From an uncultured Microbacterium sp. (lineage in GTDB: Bacteria; Actinomycetota; Actinomycetes; Actinomycetales; Microbacteriaceae), in assembly GCA_913774845.1 (NCBI GenBank), contig CAJYJO010000018.1, positions 1 to 50,102 of the forward strand: a stretch of 50,102 nt of DNA, written 5' to 3'. Shown here one piece after another: positions 23,550 through 32,014 of this stretch. The notes under the pieces were generated by a model, which saw nothing but the letters and a program-made list of their open reading frames with translations, was not told the DNA's origin and made no database searches. The translations under genes and the position numbers were made by a program. Numbering within the stretch: the stretch's first letter is position 1; every line of letters starts with the position of its first letter.

Positions 23550-23709
23550 CGCTGACTTTCGTGAGGAGGGTCGCCGGGAACGTATGCGCGGCGGGTGAAT
23601 GCGAGGTGGCCGGTCGATGATGTTGACGTCACCATCCGTTCACTGGCCGGATCACCCGGTGCGGCACAGTCCCTCGCGTCCGCAGAACCCGTCTCGACCG
23701 AGAGCCAAC

Positions 23710-24444
23710 ATGTCGTCCAGCACCCCCTCCCTCCGCCTCCTTCCCGTCGCCGCGATCGCCGTCGCGGCGCTGCTCCCGCTGGGTGCCGCCGGCGCGTCCG
23801 CCGCGACCGCGGACGAGCTCGTGATCCGGGATGCCGCGGGCGCGGCGATCTACGCCGGTGACGCCACCGCCTACCCGTCGTTCGCCACGGCGGAGGCGAG
23901 CGGCGGCTGCCCGGCGGGCGTGCGCGACGGCGCCCGGCTGACGGTGACGCCCGTCGGCGGGAGCGCCGTGGTGGCGTCGGCCACCGTCCCAGCGGGCGCG
24001 GGGACGGTCGCCGTGCCGATGGCGTCGTCGTTCGCCGAACTGGTCCCCGCCGGAACGGGCTCCGCCGCGCTCTCCGTCGAGTGCCTCGCCCTCACCGGTG
24101 GGGTGCCGTCGACGGTCACGCCCGTGGCGACCGTCACCGTCACGTTCGCGGGGGCCGGCTGGTCCATCCCCGGTGCGCCCACCGCGACGCCGACGCCGAC
24201 CCCGACGGCGACACCCTCGTCGACCCCGACCCCCACGGCGGGGGCCCCGAGCGCCTCGCCGTCTCCCTCGGCATCCGTGTCGAGCGCGCCGACCGCGTCG
24301 GCGACCCCCGCGCCGGTCGCGGGCGGTGCGAGCCTCGCCGTGACGGGCGGATCGATCGCGGCGGGAGCGGGTCTGCTCGCTGCCGCGGCCGTCGTGACCG
24401 GTCTCGCGCTGCGCCGTCGTCGCCGTGAGCGCATCGAGGCCTGA
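23710..24444 (+). CDS. LAVTG-anchored surface protein with Thr/Pro-rich linker
   Basis: A 244-residue protein with signal peptide (RLLPVAAIAVAALLPLGAAGASA-A), a domain of about 125 residues without a recognised family (TADELVIRDAAGAAIYAGDATAYPSF... with two Cys), a T/P/S-rich linker of about 55 residues (TATPTPTPTATPSSTPTP) and a wall-sorting tail (LAVTGG, hydrophobic helix, RRRRRERIEA). LAxTG fits sortase E. The linker is a plausible O-mannosylation target for the PMT encoded at 4.5-6.0 kb (inference). It is divergent from the PHP gene across a 160-bp gap. Confidence 0.8.
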   Translation: MSSSTPSLRLLPVAAIAVAALLPLGAAGASAATADELVIRDAAGAAIYAGDATAYPSFATAEASGGCPAGVRDGARLTVTPVGGSAVVASATVPAGAGTVAVPMASSFAELVPAGTGSAALSVECLALTGGVPSTVTPVATVTVTFAGAGWSIPGAPTATPTPTPTATPSSTPTPTAGAPSASPSPSASVSSAPTASATPAPVAGGASLAVTGGSIAAGAGLLAAAAVVTGLALRRRRRERIEA

Positions 24445-24461
24445 CCCGCCGAGCGCCGGTG

Positions 24462-24495
24462 GACGGCACGGGCGTCCCGCTGCGCCCGTGCCGTC
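24462..24495. terminator. Perfect 13-bp hairpin between convergent genes
   Basis: GACGGCACGGGCG pairs with CGCCCGTGCCGTC around an 8-nt loop. It lies 18 bp after the surface-protein stop and 51 bp before the end of the membrane-protein gene. Confidence 0.7.
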
Positions 24496-24545
24496 GCGCA
24501 CGCGACCGGTCCGCGGGCCACGCGGCCTTGCTCGGCAGAGCGCGC

Positions 24546-25058
24546 TCAGTGCACGGCGTACTCGAGGAGCACGATGAACACCCCGAGACATGCGGTGGAC
24601 ACCGCGCCGAGCAGGCGCATCGGGATCGACGCCTTGCGCCGCGCGTAGGCGCCGTACCCGAGCAGGCCGAGAACGACGAACGTCGCCCACATGCACGCCT
24701 CGAACGCGTCGGGGACGGAGACCCCCGCGACACCCGCGTACATCAGCACGAGGATGGCCGGCAGCGAGGCGTAGAGCATGCCGGAGCCGTGCCGGAGCCC
24801 CTCGCGGGTCGCGCCGCGCAGACCGTGCGCAGCGTGCTCGGTGAGCGTGTGTGCGAAGACGTGCGCGATGAAGAACACCACGAGCGAGGTGGTGGCGCTC
24901 TCGAGCACCTCCCACACCGAGTCGGTGTGATCGTCGGCGATCGAGACGAAGGCCGCGAAGACGATCAGGCCGTAGATGGCGGCGGGGGAGCGGAACCGCA
25001 CGTCGAACCACGCGAGGACGCGGGCGAGGTGCGACGGCCGCGTGACGGGGGCGCTCAT
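24546..25058 (-). CDS. Four-helix integral membrane protein of unknown function
   Basis: A 170-residue protein with four predicted membrane helices (SPAAIYGLIVFAAFVSIA, SLVVFFIAHVFAHTL, SLPAILVLMYAGVAG, ACMWATFVVLGLLGYGAYA) and a fifth weaker one at the C-terminus (LLGAVSTACLGVFIVLLEYAVH). I do not recognise the family. ATG 25058 overlaps the marR stop codon by 4 bp, so it is co-translated with the regulator and may be its target or effector. Confidence 0.75.
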   Translation of the reverse strand: MSAPVTRPSHLARVLAWFDVRFRSPAAIYGLIVFAAFVSIADDHTDSVWEVLESATTSLVVFFIAHVFAHTLTEHAAHGLRGATREGLRHGSGMLYASLPAILVLMYAGVAGVSVPDAFEACMWATFVVLGLLGYGAYARRKASIPMRLLGAVSTACLGVFIVLLEYAVH

Positions 25059-25552
25059 GCGTCGAACCCCAGGCTGAGCTTGCGCAGCAGGGTCGCGAGC
25101 CGGTCCCGGTCGCCCCGGGCCAGCCCGTCCAACAGCAGCGCTTCGGCGTCGACGAGGCGGGTGATGGCGGCGTCCACGCGCACGCGGCCGTCCTCGGTCA
25201 GGGTCACCAGGATGCTCCGTCCATCGCCCGGGTCGGCCTCTCGGCGCACGAACCGGCGGGCGACGAGCCGATCGATCCGGTTGGTCATGGTGCCGCTGGA
25301 GACGAGCGTCTGCTGCAGGAGCTGCTTCGGGCTGAGCTGGTACGGCTCGCCGGCCCGGCGCAGGGCCGACAGCACGTCCCACTCCCACGACTCGATGTCG
25401 CTGCGACGGAACGCCTCCTTGCGGGCGATGTCGAGGTGTCGCGACAGGCGTGCCACGCGGGACAGCACCTCGAGCGGCGAGAAGTCGAGATCGGGGCGCT
25501 GGCGCATCCAGGCCTCGACGATGCGGTCGACTTCGTCGCTGTCCCTGGTCAC
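25055..25552 (-). CDS. MarR family transcriptional regulator
   Basis: A 165-residue winged-helix protein. The DNA-binding part is visible as ESWEWDVLSALRRAGEPYQLSPKQLLQQTLVSSGTMTNRIDRLVARRFVRREADPGDGRSILVTLTEDG, with the classic MarR wing (DPGDGRSILVTLTEDG). N- and C-terminal helices form the dimer interface. An ATG further upstream (25645) would run into the tRNA promoter region; GTG 25552 is preferred because a CATAAT -10 box lies 6 nt upstream of it. It probably represses its own operon with the membrane protein. Confidence 0.88.
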   Translation of the reverse strand: MTRDSDEVDRIVEAWMRQRPDLDFSPLEVLSRVARLSRHLDIARKEAFRRSDIESWEWDVLSALRRAGEPYQLSPKQLLQQTLVSSGTMTNRIDRLVARRFVRREADPGDGRSILVTLTEDGRVRVDAAITRLVDAEALLLDGLARGDRDRLATLLRKLSLGFDA

Positions 25553-25558
25553 GGTCTC

Positions 25559-25564
25559 ATTATG
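25559..25564 (-). promoter_or_regulatory. Putative -10 box (CATAAT) of marR, leaderless
   Basis: On the minus strand CATAAT is followed by GAGACC (6 nt) and GTG 25552. The first base departs from the TANNNT consensus. Confidence 0.45.
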
Positions 25565-25647
25565 GCGACAAGGCGACCCGCGTGACGGGCGGGCGCGAAC
25601 GGCGGCGGGCGAGGTCTGGCAGACTTGACCGGTGCCCGCGGGCACGG

Positions 25648-25719
25648 TCCGCCGTGGTGTAACGGCAGCACGACAGCCTTTGGAGCTGTTAGGTCTAGGT
25701 TCGAATCCTGGCGGCGGAG
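25648..25719 (+). tRNA. tRNA-Gln (anticodon TTG)
   Basis: A 72-nt cloverleaf. The acceptor TCCGCCG/CGGCGGA, anticodon stem ACAGC/GCTGT and T stem CTAGG/CCTGG all pair, the last with one G-U. The anticodon loop CTTTGGA places TTG at 25680-25682, the T loop is TTCGAAT, and the discriminator is G. CCA is not encoded. The glmU ATG begins at 25721, one nucleotide after the discriminator base. Confidence 0.95.
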
Positions 25720-25720
25720 C

Positions 25721-27169
25721 ATGACCTCACCGACCGAGCTCGCCGTCGTCGTCCTCGCTGCGGGCCAGGGCACCCGCATGCGCTCCCGCCTCCCCAAGGT
25801 GCTGCATCCGGTGGGCGGTCGCCCGCTGCTCGGCCACGTGCTCGACACCGCGGCATCCCTCGATCCGGCGCGGATCGTCGTCGTCGTCCGTCACGAGCGG
25901 GAACTCGTCGCACAGGCGGTGTCGGAGCTGGCCCCGGGCGTCGTGGTCGTCGACCAGGACGAGGTGCCCGGCACCGGCCGCGCCGTCGAGGTCGCGCTCG
26001 ACGCGCTCGACGACTTCGACGGCGATGTCCTGGTGCTCAGCGGCGACGTTCCGCTGCTCGAGACCGGCACCCTCACCGAGCTGCTCGCGACGCACCGCTC
26101 CGGCGGCACCGCGGTCACACTGCTCAGCGCACGGGTCGACGAGCCCTTCGGCTACGGACGCATCCTCCGCGACGACAGTGACGGCGTGCGTCGCATCGTC
26201 GAGCAGAAGGACGCCTCCGCCGACGAGGCCGCGGTGAACGAGATCAACGTCGGCGTCTACGCCTTCCGCGCGGCCGCGCTGCGTACGCAGCTCGCGCTCG
26301 TCGGCACGGCGAACGCGCAGGGCGAGAAGTACCTCACCGACGTCATCGGTCTGCTCCGCGACGCGCAGCTCGGGGTCGCGGCATCCCTCACCCCCGACGC
26401 CTCGGCGGCTCTGGGCGTCAACGACCGCGTGCAGCTGTCGGAGGCGGGGCGCACGCTCAACGCGCGCACCGTGCGTCGCTGGCAGCTCGAGGGCGTGACC
26501 GTCATCGACCCCGCCACGACTTGGATCGATGTCACCGCGACCCTCGCGCCCGACGTGACGATCCTCCCCAACACCCACGTGCGCGGCGCGACCGTCATCG
26601 CCTCGGGCGCGACCGTCGGTCCCGACACGAGCCTCGTCGATTGCGAGATCGGCGAGGACGCCACCGTGACCCGCACCGACGGAACGCTCGCCGTCGTCGA
26701 AGCAGGCGCCACCGTCGGACCCTTCGCCTACCTGCGCGCGAACGCGCGCGTGGGCGTCAAGGGCAAGGTCGGTACCTTCGTCGAGGTCAAGAACTCCTCG
26801 ATCGGCGAGGGCAGCAAGGTGCCGCACCTGTCGTACATCGGCGACACCGACATCGGCCGCGGCGTCAACCTCGGTGCCGGCGCGATCACCGCCAACTACG
26901 ACGATCTCACCAAGCACCGCACCGTCATCGGCGACGAGGTGCACAGCGGCTCGCACAACGTCTTCGTCGCGCCGGTTACGATTGGAGACGGCGCCAAGAC
27001 GGGTGCCGGCGCGGTTATCCGCAAGGACGTCCCGGCCGGTGCATTGGCTCTGAGTGTCGCCCCTCAGCGCAACATCGAGGGGTGGGTCGAGAAGAACCGA
27101 CCGGGCACCGCAGCGGCCGACGTGGCCGCACGGGCTCGGGCTGAACAGGAAGCGCGCGATGGCTCGTAA
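25721..27169 (+). CDS. glmU: Bifunctional UDP-N-acetylglucosamine pyrophosphorylase / glucosamine-1-phosphate N-acetyltransferase
   Basis: A 482-residue enzyme of peptidoglycan precursor synthesis. The N-terminal nucleotidyltransferase has LAAGQGTRMRSRLPKVLHPVGGRPLL, VLSGDVPLL and GYGRILRD...IVEQKDAS. The C-terminal left-handed beta-helix acetyltransferase has repeated hexapeptides, NSSIGEGSKVPHLSYIGDTDIG, GAGAITANYDD and SGSHNVFVAPVTIGDGAKTGAGAVI. ATG 25721 gives the canonical N-terminus MTSPTELAVVVLAAGQGTRM; an upstream in-frame start would lie inside the tRNA. Translation must begin 2 nt from the tRNA 3' end. Its last codons overlap prs by 11 bp, as in the conserved glmU-prs pair. Confidence 0.96.
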   Translation: MTSPTELAVVVLAAGQGTRMRSRLPKVLHPVGGRPLLGHVLDTAASLDPARIVVVVRHERELVAQAVSELAPGVVVVDQDEVPGTGRAVEVALDALDDFDGDVLVLSGDVPLLETGTLTELLATHRSGGTAVTLLSARVDEPFGYGRILRDDSDGVRRIVEQKDASADEAAVNEINVGVYAFRAAALRTQLALVGTANAQGEKYLTDVIGLLRDAQLGVAASLTPDASAALGVNDRVQLSEAGRTLNARTVRRWQLEGVTVIDPATTWIDVTATLAPDVTILPNTHVRGATVIASGATVGPDTSLVDCEIGEDATVTRTDGTLAVVEAGATVGPFAYLRANARVGVKGKVGTFVEVKNSSIGEGSKVPHLSYIGDTDIGRGVNLGAGAITANYDDLTKHRTVIGDEVHSGSHNVFVAPVTIGDGAKTGAGAVIRKDVPAGALALSVAPQRNIEGWVEKNRPGTAAADVAARARAEQEARDGS

Positions 27170-28193
27170 GAAGAACCGTGTAGATCTCGACCGCGACAAC
27201 GGCATCGCCCCCGGGCTCGTCGCCAAGACCAAGAAGCGGCTCGTCGTCGCCTCGGGTCGCTCGCACCCCGAGTTGGCGAAGCAGGTCGCCGAGCACCTCG
27301 GCACCGAACTCGCCCCCACCGAGCACCGCACCTTCGCCTCGGGCGAGATCTACACCCGCTTCGAGGTGTCGATCCGCGGCTGCGACGTCTTCGTGGTGCA
27401 GTCGTTCGGCCCGCCGGTCAACGAGTGGCTCATGGAGCTGCTCATCATGCTCGACGCGCTCAAGCGCGCCTCGGCCAAGCGCATCACCGTCGTCGCGCCG
27501 TACTTCCCGTACTCGCGGCAAGACAAGAAGGGCCGCGGTCGCGAGCCCATCAGCGCCCGTCTCGTCGCCGACCTGCTCAAGACGGCCGGCGCCGACCGCA
27601 TCATGAGCGTCGACCTGCACGCGGCGCAGATCCAGGGCTTCTTCGACGGTCCCGTCGACCACCTGTTCGCCAAGCCGGTGCTCCTCGAGCACTTCGAGCA
27701 GGGCCTCACCGGCGAGGACCGCGAGACCCTCACGGTCGTCTCTCCCGACATGGGTCGCGTCCGCGTGGCCGACACGTGGTCCGACAGCCTCGGCGCCCCG
27801 CTCGCGATCATCCACAAGCGTCGCGACCCCAAGGTCGCCAACCAGGTCTCGGTGCACGAGATCGTCGGTGACGTGAAGGGGCGCACGTGCCTCCTCGTCG
27901 ACGACATGATCGACACCGGCGGCACCATCCAGAAGGCCGCGCAGGCGCTCAAGGCGAACGGGGCGCGCAAGGTCATCGTCGCCGCGACCCACGCGATCTT
28001 CAGCGACCCCGCCGTCGAGCGCCTCCAGGATGCCGCGATCGATCAGGTCGTGGTCACCGACACCGTTCCGATCTCCGCGGAGCGTCGGTTCGAGCGTCTC
28101 ACGGTGCTGCCGATCGCCCCGCTGCTGGCCCGCGCGATCCACGAGGTCTTCGAGGACGGCTCGGTCACGAGCATGTTCGGCGGCGACGCCTGA
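27159..28193 (+). CDS. prs: Ribose-phosphate pyrophosphokinase (PRPP synthetase)
   Basis: A 344-residue class I PRPP synthetase, which makes phosphoribosyl pyrophosphate for nucleotide, histidine and tryptophan synthesis. Motifs: FASGEIYTRFEVSIRGCDVFVVQS, the flexible loop YFPYSRQDKKGRGREPISA, SVDLHAAQIQGFF and the PRPP-binding loop LLVDDMIDTGGTI. It carries a basic N-terminal extension of about 26 residues (MARKKNRVDLDRD...), longer than the E. coli enzyme. ATG 27159 lies inside the end of glmU, indicating coupling. Confidence 0.96.
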   Translation: MARKKNRVDLDRDNGIAPGLVAKTKKRLVVASGRSHPELAKQVAEHLGTELAPTEHRTFASGEIYTRFEVSIRGCDVFVVQSFGPPVNEWLMELLIMLDALKRASAKRITVVAPYFPYSRQDKKGRGREPISARLVADLLKTAGADRIMSVDLHAAQIQGFFDGPVDHLFAKPVLLEHFEQGLTGEDRETLTVVSPDMGRVRVADTWSDSLGAPLAIIHKRRDPKVANQVSVHEIVGDVKGRTCLLVDDMIDTGGTIQKAAQALKANGARKVIVAATHAIFSDPAVERLQDAAIDQVVVTDTVPISAERRFERLTVLPIAPLLARAIHEVFEDGSVTSMFGGDA

Positions 28194-28211
28194 GCGTTCC
28201 CGGTCCGCTGA

Positions 28212-28244
28212 CTCAGCCGTCTCCCGTCGCGGGAGGCGGCTGAG
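28212..28244 (+). terminator. Hairpin terminator of the glmU-prs operon
   Basis: CTCAGCCGTCTCCCG pairs with CGGGAGGCGGCTGAG (15 bp with one T-G wobble) around a 3-nt loop, followed by CCTCTT. Confidence 0.75.
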
Positions 28245-28374
28245 CCTCTTCGGGCCGGGTTAATCGCGTCACGCGCTCATAGCCGCCACAAAAGAATGAA
28301 CCCGGGTGCCGCCGGGGTCGTGTCCCTACCGTGAGCACGAACGCGCCGCGAGGCACGACCGAAGGAGGACCCTC

Positions 28375-28848
28375 ATGATCCGCACCACAGCCGTACCCCG
28401 TCCCGTCCGCATCGGCACCGCTCTGCTGGGCGTCGCCGGGATCGCCACCCTCGCCGGGTGCGCGGGCGGCGCCACCGACGCGGCCGCTCCGGCCGAGAGT
28501 GCAGCCGCCCCCTCCTCGAGCGCGGCCGCGGGCGGCTCGAGCGGCTCGGGCACGTACAAGGACGGCCAGTACGAGGCGACCGGCCAGTACGCCACCCCGG
28601 AGAGCGTCGAGACCGTGGACGTCACGCTGACGATCGCCGGCGACACCGTCACGGCGGTCGAGGTGACCGGCGACCCGCAGGCGGCCGAGTCCAAGCGCTA
28701 CCAGAGCGAGTTCATCGGCGGCATCAAGGACAAGGTCGTGGGCAAGAAGCTCGACGAGATCTCGGTCAGCAAGGTCGCCGGCTCCTCGCTGACCAGCGGC
28801 GGCTTCAACAAGGCCGTCGACGAGATCAAGGCCTCGGCGAAGGCCTGA
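28375..28848 (+). CDS. FMN-binding domain lipoprotein (covalent flavoprotein, RnfG/NqrC-like)
   Basis: A 157-residue lipoprotein. The signal peptide ends LAGC (Cys29), then comes an Ala/Ser/Gly linker of about 30 residues and a single FMN_bind domain (YKDGQYEATGQYATPESVETVDVTLTIAGDTVTAVEVTGDPQ...). The flavinylation loop AGSSLTSGG (residues 135-143) corresponds to the canonical SGAT-TS motif, with Ser138 in the place of the usual acceptor Thr. GAAGGAGG precedes ATG 28375. The next gene encodes the ApbE flavin transferase that would modify it, and the third a membrane reductase, so it probably carries electrons outside the membrane. Confidence 0.88.
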   Translation: MIRTTAVPRPVRIGTALLGVAGIATLAGCAGGATDAAAPAESAAAPSSSAAAGGSSGSGTYKDGQYEATGQYATPESVETVDVTLTIAGDTVTAVEVTGDPQAAESKRYQSEFIGGIKDKVVGKKLDEISVSKVAGSSLTSGGFNKAVDEIKASAKA

Positions 28849-28853
28849 CCGAC

Positions 28854-29732
28854 ATGAGCCTTCCGGTTGCGACGGGTTCGACCTGGACCTTCGACGCGAT
28901 CGGCACGTCGTGGGCGATCGAGACGGCGGATCCGCTGTCCTCGAGTGCCCGCGACGCGGTGTCGTCCCTCGTCGAGCGGTTCGACCGCGAGTGGTCGCGG
29001 TTCCGCGACGACTCGCTCGTGTCCTCGCTCGCCGAGGGGCGCACGGCATCCATCCCCGCCCCGGAAGACGCGGATGCCATGCTCTCGCTCTACCGCGAGC
29101 TCGCTGCCGCGACCTCCGGCGCGGTGAACCCGTTGGTCGGGGACTCGCTCGCCCGTCTCGGGTACGACGCGCGCCTCTCCCTCGCCCCGTCGGGAGACGC
29201 CCGGCCGGCTTGCGCGTGGGACGACGTCCTCAGCTGGGACGCCGATCGCGTACGGCTCGCCTCGCCCGCGACCATCGACGTGGGGGCGCTGGGCAAGGGG
29301 CGCCTCGTCGACCTCGTCCTCGACGTCGTCGGTCGGCACGCCTCGGGCGATGTCGTGGTCGACGCCTCCGGCGATCTCGCCGCCCGAGGGACGCCCGTCC
29401 GTGTCGGCCTCGAGCATCCCTACGACCCCGCGCGCGCGATCGGTGTCGTCACGGTGACCGATGCGGCCCTGTGCGCCTCGGCGATCAACCGTCGCGCGTG
29501 GGGGAACGGCCTGCATCACGTGCTCGACGCCCGCACCGGTGCTCCCGTTCGCGCGTACGCGGCGACCTGGGCCCTCGCCGACACCGCGATGCGCGCCGAC
29601 GCCCTCGCCACGGCGCTGTTCTTCGACGGCGGCCCCGAGCTCGCGGCATCCTGGGACTGCCCCTGGGTCCGCATGCGCACCGACGGCCGCGTCGAGTGGT
29701 CGCCCGGATTCTCGGGCGAGATCTTCTCCTGA
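28854..29732 (+). CDS. apbE: FAD:protein FMN transferase (ApbE)
   Basis: A 292-residue ApbE-fold enzyme that attaches FMN from FAD to Thr/Ser of exported flavoproteins. Visible signatures: TFDAIGTSWAIETA, FDREWSRFRDDSLVSSLA, AATSGAVNPLVGDSLARLGYD, the strongly conserved ATIDVGALGKGRLVDLVLDVV, VVDASGDLAARG and the terminal WALADTAMRADALATALFFDG. I see no signal peptide at ATG 28854, unlike many Gram-negative ApbEs, so it could act in the cytoplasm or be exported in another way. It lies 5 bp after the FMN-binding lipoprotein. Confidence 0.92.
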   Translation: MSLPVATGSTWTFDAIGTSWAIETADPLSSSARDAVSSLVERFDREWSRFRDDSLVSSLAEGRTASIPAPEDADAMLSLYRELAAATSGAVNPLVGDSLARLGYDARLSLAPSGDARPACAWDDVLSWDADRVRLASPATIDVGALGKGRLVDLVLDVVGRHASGDVVVDASGDLAARGTPVRVGLEHPYDPARAIGVVTVTDAALCASAINRRAWGNGLHHVLDARTGAPVRAYAATWALADTAMRADALATALFFDGGPELAASWDCPWVRMRTDGRVEWSPGFSGEIFS

Positions 29733-29761
29733 CCCCGTTCCATTCCCCCGAAGGGTTCCTC

Positions 29762-31315
29762 ATGAGCACCACGCTCACCGCCGGCTCGACCCGGATCCTC
29801 GGTCTCATCGGACGGGTGTCGATGTACCGGCTCGTCCTCGCGTCGCTGGGCCTGCTCGCCGTCGTCTCGCTCGTGCTGTCGTTCGCGGGACTGGTGGTGC
29901 CGCAGCCGCTCGAGCTGGTCGCGAGCGTCGTGGTGCTCGCCGTGGCGTGCGCGCTCACCGACCTCGTCGCGCAGAGCCTGCTCCGGATGCCGCGTCGTCT
30001 GGAGTCCTCGCTGATCACGGCGGGGATCCTGCTGTTCGTCCTGCGCCCCTCGGTCGAGCCGATGGGGCTGGCCGGTCTCGCTCTCGCCGGGGTCGTGGCA
30101 TCCGCGTCGAAATACCTCCTCGCGTGGCGCGGGCGGCACGTCTTCAACCCCGCCGCCACCGGTGCGACGGTGCTGACGATCGTGAGCATCTGGGCCCCCG
30201 ACCTCGGCTCGTCCGCCTGGTGGGTCGGCTCGCCCTGGCTCGCGGTCCCGGTGCTGGTGCTCGGCGTCCTGCTGCTGCTGAGGACGGACAAGCTGCCGAT
30301 CGTGGTCGTCTTCTGGATCGTCGCGATGGCCGTCGCGTTCCTCCGTACGAGCGTGCAGTTCCAGGCGGCCGGGTTCCCGGTCGACGTACCTGCCGTGCTG
30401 ATGCAGGTCGCGTTCTCGTCCCCCTTCCTCTTCCTCGGCGCGTTCATGCTGTCGGAGCCGCTGACGCTCCCGCCCCGTCGTGCGCAGCAATACCTCGTGG
30501 CGATCCTCGTCGGCGTCCTCGCCGGGTGGCCGCTGCCGGTCGGTGAGATCACCCTCGGCCAGGAGCGCGCCCTCCTCGTCGGCAACCTCCTCGCGTTCCT
30601 CCTCTGCCTGCGCGCGGCCGTCCGTCTGCGGGTAGAGCGTCGCCGCGATGTGACCCCGACGGTGCGCGAGCTGGCGTTCCAGGCGGCCCGCCCCTTCTCG
30701 TTCCGCCCCGGCCAGTACCTCGAGCTCGACGTGCCGCATCGCCGCCCCGACGCCCGCGGTACACGCCGCGAGTTCTCGATCGTCTCGGCTCCCGAAGACC
30801 TGCCCGAGGTGCGCATCGCCTTCAAGGACGGCTCGCAGTCCTCGTACAAGCGGGCGCTCACGGCGGTCGAGCACGGGTCGACCCTCGCGGTCACCGGCGT
30901 GTGGGGCGACTTCGTCCTCCCCTCGCGTCCGGCCTCGCCCGTTCTGCTGGTCGCCGCCGGCATCGGGGTGACGCCGTTCGTGTCGCAGCTGCGTCACCTC
31001 GCGGCCACCGGTCAGGAGCGCGATGTGGTGCTCGTGTACGTCGTGTCGGAGACGTCGGAGCTGGCATACCGCGACGAGATCGCCGACAGCGGCATCCCCG
31101 TCGTCGTGTTCTCCCGCGACGAACCGCGCGATCTGCCGTCGACGTGGACGTGGGCCGGGCCCGATCGAGTGGATGCCGAGGGGCTCCTGCGCGCCGTTCC
31201 CGACATCGCGCAGCGCTCGGCGTATGTCTCGGGCCCGCCGCGGCTGATCTCGGCGCTCGCCCCGGCGCTCGCGAAAGCCAGGTCGCTGACCACGGACGCC
31301 TTCGCCGGCTACTGA
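29762..31315 (+). CDS. Membrane flavoprotein: RnfD/NqrB-like domain fused to a ferredoxin-NAD(P)+ reductase domain
   Basis: A 517-residue fusion. Residues 1 to about 300 hold some eight to ten membrane helices resembling NqrB/RnfD/RnfE-type proteins, including RHVFNPAATGATVLTIVSIW, where NPAA is the family landmark and TGAT (133-136) resembles a flavinylation motif. Residues about 305-517 are an FNR-like module: FRPGQYLELDV and REFSIVS for FAD, GVWGDFVLP, and LLVAAGIGVTPFVSQLRHL plus YVSGPPRLI for NAD(P). There is no C-terminal Cys cluster, so no 2Fe-2S centre. It would take electrons from cytosolic NAD(P)H to the exported FMN lipoprotein. It lies 29 bp after apbE. Confidence 0.85.
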   Translation: MSTTLTAGSTRILGLIGRVSMYRLVLASLGLLAVVSLVLSFAGLVVPQPLELVASVVVLAVACALTDLVAQSLLRMPRRLESSLITAGILLFVLRPSVEPMGLAGLALAGVVASASKYLLAWRGRHVFNPAATGATVLTIVSIWAPDLGSSAWWVGSPWLAVPVLVLGVLLLLRTDKLPIVVVFWIVAMAVAFLRTSVQFQAAGFPVDVPAVLMQVAFSSPFLFLGAFMLSEPLTLPPRRAQQYLVAILVGVLAGWPLPVGEITLGQERALLVGNLLAFLLCLRAAVRLRVERRRDVTPTVRELAFQAARPFSFRPGQYLELDVPHRRPDARGTRREFSIVSAPEDLPEVRIAFKDGSQSSYKRALTAVEHGSTLAVTGVWGDFVLPSRPASPVLLVAAGIGVTPFVSQLRHLAATGQERDVVLVYVVSETSELAYRDEIADSGIPVVVFSRDEPRDLPSTWTWAGPDRVDAEGLLRAVPDIAQRSAYVSGPPRLISALAPALAKARSLTTDAFAGY

Positions 31316-31387
31316 ACCGCGACAGGCAAGGTTCAGCCCTCCAACGTGAGACTGGCGTCCGGCGCCGCGAGAGGAGAAGGTGGGGGT

Positions 31388-32014
31388 ATGCGCTCGACCT
31401 TCTTCTCCTCCGACCCCGTGGACGACGATGACGGCGACCGCTTCGACGGGCGGTCCGAGCGGATCCCCTCGTTCGAGCCGCCGCGCGATGAGATCCCGGT
31501 CCCGTCGGGCCCTACCGGCCTGCTGGCACGCGGGAGCGACGTCGTCATCGCCCTCATGGGCGTACGCGTCTTCTCGGACGGCGTCGAGATCCTGTTCGAT
31601 CGGCACCTCCGTCGCGGTGGACGCGACCCACGGGAGTGGCAGCTCGCGCAAATGGACTTCGCGGGGCACTTCGGGGTGGCCGACCGCACCCCGGGACGCC
31701 TGCGTTGGGGTTTGTCGCTGGGCGACGGTCAGCGGCTGCTCCTGGACGACCCGTTCGGGTTCCCAGATCCGCACCGCCACGACGCTCCGGCCGAGCCGCA
31801 GCGTCACACCGTGCGGATGACGGGTCAAGGCGGGTCGGGCGGGTCCGACGAGTACACGATGCATGACGGGCTGTGGCTGTGGCCGCTGCCGCCTGAGGGC
31901 CCACTCGACGTCGTCGTGCAGTGGACGACGTTCGGGGTTCCCGAGTCGCGATTCTCGCTCGAGGGTGGCCACCTGCGTGCCCTGGCCGCCGAGGTACGTC
32001 CGCTGTGGGAGTGA
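31388..32014 (+). CDS. Hypothetical protein
   Basis: A 208-residue soluble protein beginning MRSTFFSSDPVDDDDGDRFDGRSERIP, acidic at the N-terminus. The body alternates beta strands (DVVIALMGVRVFSDGVEILFDRHLRR; HTVRMTGQGGSGGSDEYTMHDGLWLWPLPPEGPLDVVVQWTTFGVPESRFSL). No signal peptide or membrane helix is present. I do not recognise the family, though similar stand-alone proteins are common in actinobacteria. A strong GAGAGGAGAAGG lies before ATG 31388. The stop overlaps a possible 31-codon ORF. Confidence 0.7.
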   Translation: MRSTFFSSDPVDDDDGDRFDGRSERIPSFEPPRDEIPVPSGPTGLLARGSDVVIALMGVRVFSDGVEILFDRHLRRGGRDPREWQLAQMDFAGHFGVADRTPGRLRWGLSLGDGQRLLLDDPFGFPDPHRHDAPAEPQRHTVRMTGQGGSGGSDEYTMHDGLWLWPLPPEGPLDVVVQWTTFGVPESRFSLEGGHLRALAAEVRPLWE

